From NCBI GenBank assembly GCA_034231615.1, contig CM067298.1:65525585-65589584 (forward strand): a stretch of DNA of 64,000 bases, given 5' to 3'. This document shows positions 59,686 to 64,000 of this stretch, piece after piece (positions within the stretch are counted from its first letter, which is position 1; the number at the start of each line of letters is the position of its first letter). Source of the stretch: Meghimatium bilineatum. Lineage: Eukaryota; Mollusca; Gastropoda; Stylommatophora; Philomycidae. Made by a program: the position numbers and the translations under genes. Below the pieces are notes generated by a model, which worked only from the letters and a program-made list of their open reading frames with translations, did no database searches and was not told where the DNA came from.

Positions 59686-59689
59686 TGCA

Positions 59690-60050
59690 ATGCTTTCGAA
59701 GCCTCCAATTCACGTATTTTTTGTGTATGTCTTTGTTGTGGGGTATCCATAAGGAAAAATTCGTTCCATAAATAAATACCCTTTGTTCCTTTTCAGCTTC
59801 ATGAGTAGAAGAATTTCTGGAGAAGGCCTACGTGTGTGATGAGTATATTGTGAAATGTCTTGCCTCTTTTTTTCGGTGGTCCATCATTTTCGTGGTTGAC
59901 CTCTAGGTCTGTTTTCACTGTATCTGTGTAGCATAGCTTATAGTCGTTTAATATATTTCAAGACTGGTGTGGTGTCGGTTCTTTGTCTAATTTCCTCATT
60001 CTTCACTGTGTCTTAGCGATATTCCCAGTTTTCTATTGATTGTCCATGAT
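59690..60050 (-). mobile_element. LINE group F, C-terminal fragment
   Basis: Minus strand: KNEEIRQRTDTTPVLKYIKR (59935-60005), NRPRGQPRK-stop-W (59880-59930, the GRPRKRW motif), then a degenerate tail. Same family as 4690-5010. Confidence 0.7.
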
Positions 60051-60059
60051 TCATATCAG

Positions 60060-61265
60060 TTCTTAATTCAGATAAATAGTTATCAAGTTAAAATGAACAC
60101 TTTAATTTTTAAAATTTTTTTTTTACTAAGGAATATGTCTGGCAGTTTTTTTTAAAGTGAGCGCACATCTAAGCTCGTTGATGCAATAAGTATGTAATTG
60201 TGAAATATTTGGCAATGGATGGTGTTATTTTAACTGCTAATGAGACGTGTTTGAAATGAAAGATCTGAAAACGAGCATAGCGACGTAATGTTGTTGATAT
60301 GAACGCAGTAATTGAAAGTAATTGCTTTCACACATTCACGAACTATTGCTAATCTATTTTGTCCAATACTACTTGAACGATTCCATTGAAGTTTTGCATG
60401 CAGTTGCACAACATGGATTTCAAAGTGGCAGTCCCCGAACATAATGTTATGTCAAGAATGACGGTTCAGAGCTCAAAATGTGTAGAGGATTCACTTCATT
60501 GTATTCAGTTTACACTGTACGTAATGCGCCTTTCTAAAAAAAGTGACGCACATCACGATAGTTTCATGCGATACTCACTGGGGATCGCCGAAAAACTAGA
60601 CTCTATAAACAAGACATCCCTAACGATATTCGAACCCACGACGACTTGAGCACAAAGCGAGCAGCGACAAGTGGATCTCCCAATGTCGAGAATGAATTTT
60701 CATAAATACCTTTTGATATTAATATATGATGCGTCAAGTACTGAATTACCTGAACATGAATTATGAAATGAAAAATAAATACGACAGTTATCAGATAAGT
60801 CTAAGATGCATTTAGTGAGGCTTGTTAAGGAATGCAATAAAAAATCTTCATGTGCACATCGCGGCAACACCTATGGCACAGTGGTCTTTCTTTCCATAGC
60901 CAAAAAGCCTCCCAGCACTTCTTAACTGGAAAACAAGAAGTTATGAAAGTTTTAAGTTGAGGCTTATTGAGACAAAAAATCATATTTGATATACCATCAC
61001 TTATAGAAAAAACATGGCACAACATTTCATTGTAATGCAATTAGTCAGATGTTCAAAATGTGTTTGTCAATGTATGTAAGTGAATCGTGTTCCTGATTAA
61101 TATCTAATTATCTATAATATTGACTTTTATTAATTTAAGTTTGTGATTTGGGTTCCTACCTATTTATCTATATTTTTTTAGATTTCCTTTTTATCCACTA
61201 CATTGAGTAACCCAAAGAACCTGTCTTTTGTTCTTTAAAATTTAATTAATTTAATTAATTTTATT
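60060..61265. other. No recognised gene
   Basis: AT-rich; overlapping ORFs near 60230-60650 have no known motif. AATTAATT words at 61240-61285. Confidence 0.4.
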
Positions 61266-61284
61266 TATTTATTAATTGTACTAA

Positions 61285-62345
61285 TTATGAGAACTTATAA
61301 ATATGAAAAATTAATAATTTGTCTTCAAGAAATACGCATAGATGGAAAAGACATCAGACTGATTAGAAATATATACTGGGAACAGACTGCATTAATAAGG
61401 TGTGAAAACAGCTACTCACCATACATAGAAATAAGAAAAGTGGCAAGACAAGGGTGCATTTTATCACCAAGCATATGCAATATCTACGCAGAGAATAGCT
61501 TTAAAAAATATTGAAGAAATGCCAGGACTCAATATCAATGGGAAAATAAACAACCTGAGATATGCAGATGACACTGTTCTTTTAGCAGAAAGTGAACATA
61601 ACTACAAAGACTAATAAATCAAGTCAATAAATCAAGTAATGAATATGGACTGGATATAAATATACACACAAAAAAGCGTGATAATCAGCAAGCACACAGA
61701 ACAACAGCGAAGCATAAACATACATAGAGAGAAACTACAACAAATAAAAAAGTATCAATATATATCTTTGACGCATAGTCACAAATGACGACAGATGTGA
61801 AACAGAAGTTAAAATGATAATACAAATGGCCAAATGTAAGTTCAATGCCATGAGGAAAATAGTAACATCTAAAAAAATTACACAGATGTAAAAAATGAGT
61901 ATTATAAAATTCTACATCTATTCTATACTAATGTATGGATCAGAAACATGGACACTAAATAAACAATTAGGAGACAGAATTGATGTCTTTGATATGTGGG
62001 TATATAGGAGAATAGGGAAAACATCATGGAAAGAGAAGAAAACAAATAAAGTAGTGCTAAAACACTTAATATGAAGAAAGAATTACCAAGAGAAATAAAT
62101 AAAGATCAGGCAAATAAATTATTTTGGACACATTAAAAGACATGACACCTTGTTGAAGACCCTACTTGAGGGTAAAAGTCAAAGATAAACAAGCAAGAGC
62201 TAGACAGAGATGCGCGTGGGAGAGTAACATCACACGATGGACAGGTCTAGCAGTACACCACCAAAACAAGAGCTAGTGGATGTTGGAGATATGTTGCAGC
62301 CAACCTTCGTTGCGGAGACAGCATCTAATGATGCTGAATATTTAC
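61285..62345 (+). mobile_element. LINE group H, RT to C-terminus
   Basis: In order: DIRLIRNIYWEQTALIRCEN, VARQGCILSPSICNIYAEN (61440-61500), INNLRYADDTVLLAES (61545-61590, catalytic YADD intact), YIYSILMYGSETWTLNKQLG (61910-61970), INYFGHIKRHDTLLKTLLEG (62110-62170), ARARQRCAWESNITRWTGLA (62195-62255) and WRYVAANLRCGDS near the end. Frameshifts and stops separate the blocks, so it is dead although the active-site residues survive. Confidence 0.82.
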
Positions 62346-62446
62346 TGAATATTTATGCGCTGATCATTACCTCATGAATTTTGTTTTTATCTTAGTTTCT
62401 AAATGACAGGGACCAGGGACCTAACTAGTAGCATTATGCCGCCTAC

Positions 62447-62475
62447 GTATATATATATACACACATATACACAAA
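62447..62475. repeat. (TA)/(CA) microsatellite
   Basis: Short ATATATATAT then ACACATATAC run, immediately upstream of the last LINE. Confidence 0.85.
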
Positions 62476-62741
62476 ACTATTCACATTCTGGATTACACCT
62501 GGAGGAAGATATTTCTATATTACATCATAAGAGAAGTGTCTAAAGTGGATAAGTGCAGTAATAAGTTTACAAAGTGAATATGTAAACAACGGTGGAGAAG
62601 ATAACAACAAGTATGGCCATGAACAGCTAGGGCTAGCGAGGGGAAATGGGCAATCCCGAGTAAACTTACCACACAGCCTTAACCTGTGACTGACCTAGCA
62701 TGTCGACAGGGGATACACAAAGTGCTCAAAAAGAAACTTAA

Positions 62742-62942
62742 ATGGAGAGGAAGGCACATCACACGCAAAAGATATCAGCAATAACAACAAAAATAGCAAC
62801 CATCAACATCTGCGGCATTAAAGATAAGGAAGAACAACTCATAGAAGAAATAATTAAAAGGAAAATAAACATTTTAGGAATTGCAGACACAAGAACAAAA
62901 GGTAGAGGTGTGAAGAGGGCACACAACAACTTTACAAATTAA
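62742..62942 (+). pseudogene. LINE endonuclease N-terminus
   Basis: Open frame of 66 aa with KIATINICGIKDKEEQLIEE, then IIKRKINILGIADTRTKGRG. This is the start of an APE-type endonuclease (family pattern: xTxNVxGL, then xxDIxxLQETK), where the Asn of TIN is conserved and the Glu of QET is replaced by Asp. It stops soon after the junction with the RT part. Confidence 0.75.
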
Positions 62943-63913
62943 AAATTTATGGAGTATGCCAACATTTAATTAACGTTTGTAGAAGTCTCTATAACAACAG
63001 CAGTTGCACTATAAGAACAGCTGCAGGCTACACAGAGGACTTTGTGATTAGCACAGGAGTAAAACAGGGATGTGTATTATCCCCAATACTTTTTATTACA
63101 TACATGGACCATATAAACAAAACAACAAATTCTAATGAAGCAAATGAACTGCTTTTTGCAGATGACCAGGTTTTATTCCACAACAGCATTAAAAACCTGC
63201 AAGACCACCTAAGCATAATAGACACAGCAGGCAAGCAATTTGGAATGAAAATCAACATAGACAAAACAGAAATAATGAATATTGCTAGAGAAAAGGAGAA
63301 CATCAACATAAAGATAAATAATAAACAACTAAAACAAGTAGATGAATTCAAATATCTGGGCAACACATTGAGATATGACAACAAACAAGAAGCAGAAATA
63401 AACGCAAGATGTAATAAGGCCTGTCAGATCATTGGTCAATTAACACCTTTACTAAGAAACAAAGATATTACACTAGAAACAAAGAAAGCGCTTGTCAACA
63501 CCATTTTCTTACCAACATTGTGTTATCAGTGTCAAACTTGGACATTAGATTCTAGAACAATACATAAGATTAACACCACTGAAATGAAATGTGTGAGACG
63601 TATGATTGGAGTTAGCTTGAGAGACAAAATCAGAAATGAAGCACTAAGGAAACAATTAGGTATCAAGCCAACAATAGAATACATACAGAAACAACAAGTT
63701 AAATGGTACGGCCACATAACCAGACAGAAAGAGCAAATTATTATCCAAAAAACACTTAACAAACGATACGAAAACAGGAGACCTATTGGACGCCCTCGTA
63801 AAAGGTGGATAGATAGTGTATTAGAGACACTCGGAAATATAACAGCAGAGGAGGCAAATAAAAGGGCAAAAGACCGTACACTCACTCTCCCCTCAACACC
63901 GAAAGGTACATGA
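62942..63913 (+). pseudogene. LINE reverse transcriptase C-terminal half
   Basis: One open frame from the junction to the stop, the longest RT frame in the window. Blocks: KIYGVCQHLINVCRSLYNNS, STGVKQGCVLSPILFITYMD, NELLFADDQVLFHNS (catalytic ADD intact), FKYLGNTLRYDNKQEAEIN, LPTLCYQCQTWTLDS, CVRRMIGVSLRDKIRNEALR, QQVKWYGHITRQKEQ, GRPRKRWIDSVLETLG. The absence of stops suggests a recent insertion. It lacks the finger region of the RT and the endonuclease, so it should not be able to move on its own. Confidence 0.85.
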
Positions 63914-64000
63914 GGACAGAAAGAAGAAGAAGAAGAAGACACATATACCATCTAGTTTTTAGTAGTTCCCAGTTTTATTTTGTTAGAATGATAACAATAT

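Larger units (their letters stand above)
62480..63935 (+). mobile_element. LINE group G, internally deleted copy
   Basis: Leader region (62480-62741), then the N-terminus of an endonuclease ORF, then directly the RT palm and C-terminus, and a GAAGAA trinucleotide tail (63920-63937). The rest of the endonuclease and the first half of the RT are absent. Because the 5' region and the 3' tail are both present, this is an internal deletion rather than the usual 5' truncation. Junction near 62930-62950. Confidence 0.75.

Overview
This window looks like gene-free, AT-rich animal DNA. I found no host protein-coding gene, no rRNA and no intact tRNA. What can be recognised is mobile-element sequence: many dead LINE (non-LTR retrotransposon) 3' ends, two Penelope-like (PLE) fragments, a dead DDE transposase of IS630/Tc1 type, two small hAT-type non-autonomous elements, several SINEs, one unfamiliar 1.3-kb non-coding retroposon family, and many micro- and minisatellites. 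Introns, bacterial operons and CRISPR arrays are not visible. This mixture fits an invertebrate. A SINE core (GGCGACTAA...) resembles a repeat I recall from molluscan sequence, so a mollusc is a reasonable but unproven guess.

Layout. 0-7 kb: old LINE pieces, a degenerate 45-bp minisatellite (1270-1800) and a 19-bp minisatellite (6.8 kb). 7-10 kb: AT-rich, nothing recognised. 10150-12679: an almost perfect inverted repeat, arms of 929 bp around a 672-bp spacer, each arm carrying a decayed LINE tail. 14-17.6 kb: another copy of that LINE tail, a tRNA-like SINE, a complete 1.33-kb retroposon and another LINE end. 18.4 kb: long AT tract. 20.7-25.5 kb: three LINE families, then a SINE. 26.6-31 kb: SINE, LINE with RT, hAT MITE, and a 431-bp tandem duplication that includes part of a second hAT element. 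31-36 kb: LINE ends. 38.3-40 kb: Penelope-like element. 40.3-41 kb: SINE split by a shortened 1.3-kb-family retroposon. 42.3-43.5 kb: LINE with RT and RNase H, interrupted by a SINE. 44-49.5 kb: LINE and SINE fragments. 50.3-52.3 kb: minisatellites around a minus-strand RT pseudogene that carries a nested insert with a 12-bp target duplication. 52.7-54 kb: second full 1.32-kb retroposon (minus). 55.1-56.3 kb: minisatellite arrays. 57.6-58.6 kb: DDE transposase pseudogene. 59.7-63.9 kb: LINE fragments, ending with an internally deleted LINE whose RT-side reading frame of 289 aa is still open.

Nothing here forms a pathway. The biology lies in the layering: which element landed in which, the target-site duplications (TSDs), and recent duplications (the inverted repeat, the 431-bp tandem duplication). 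All family calls come from motifs read by eye; no database search was run. LINE groups A-I are working labels for this window only.
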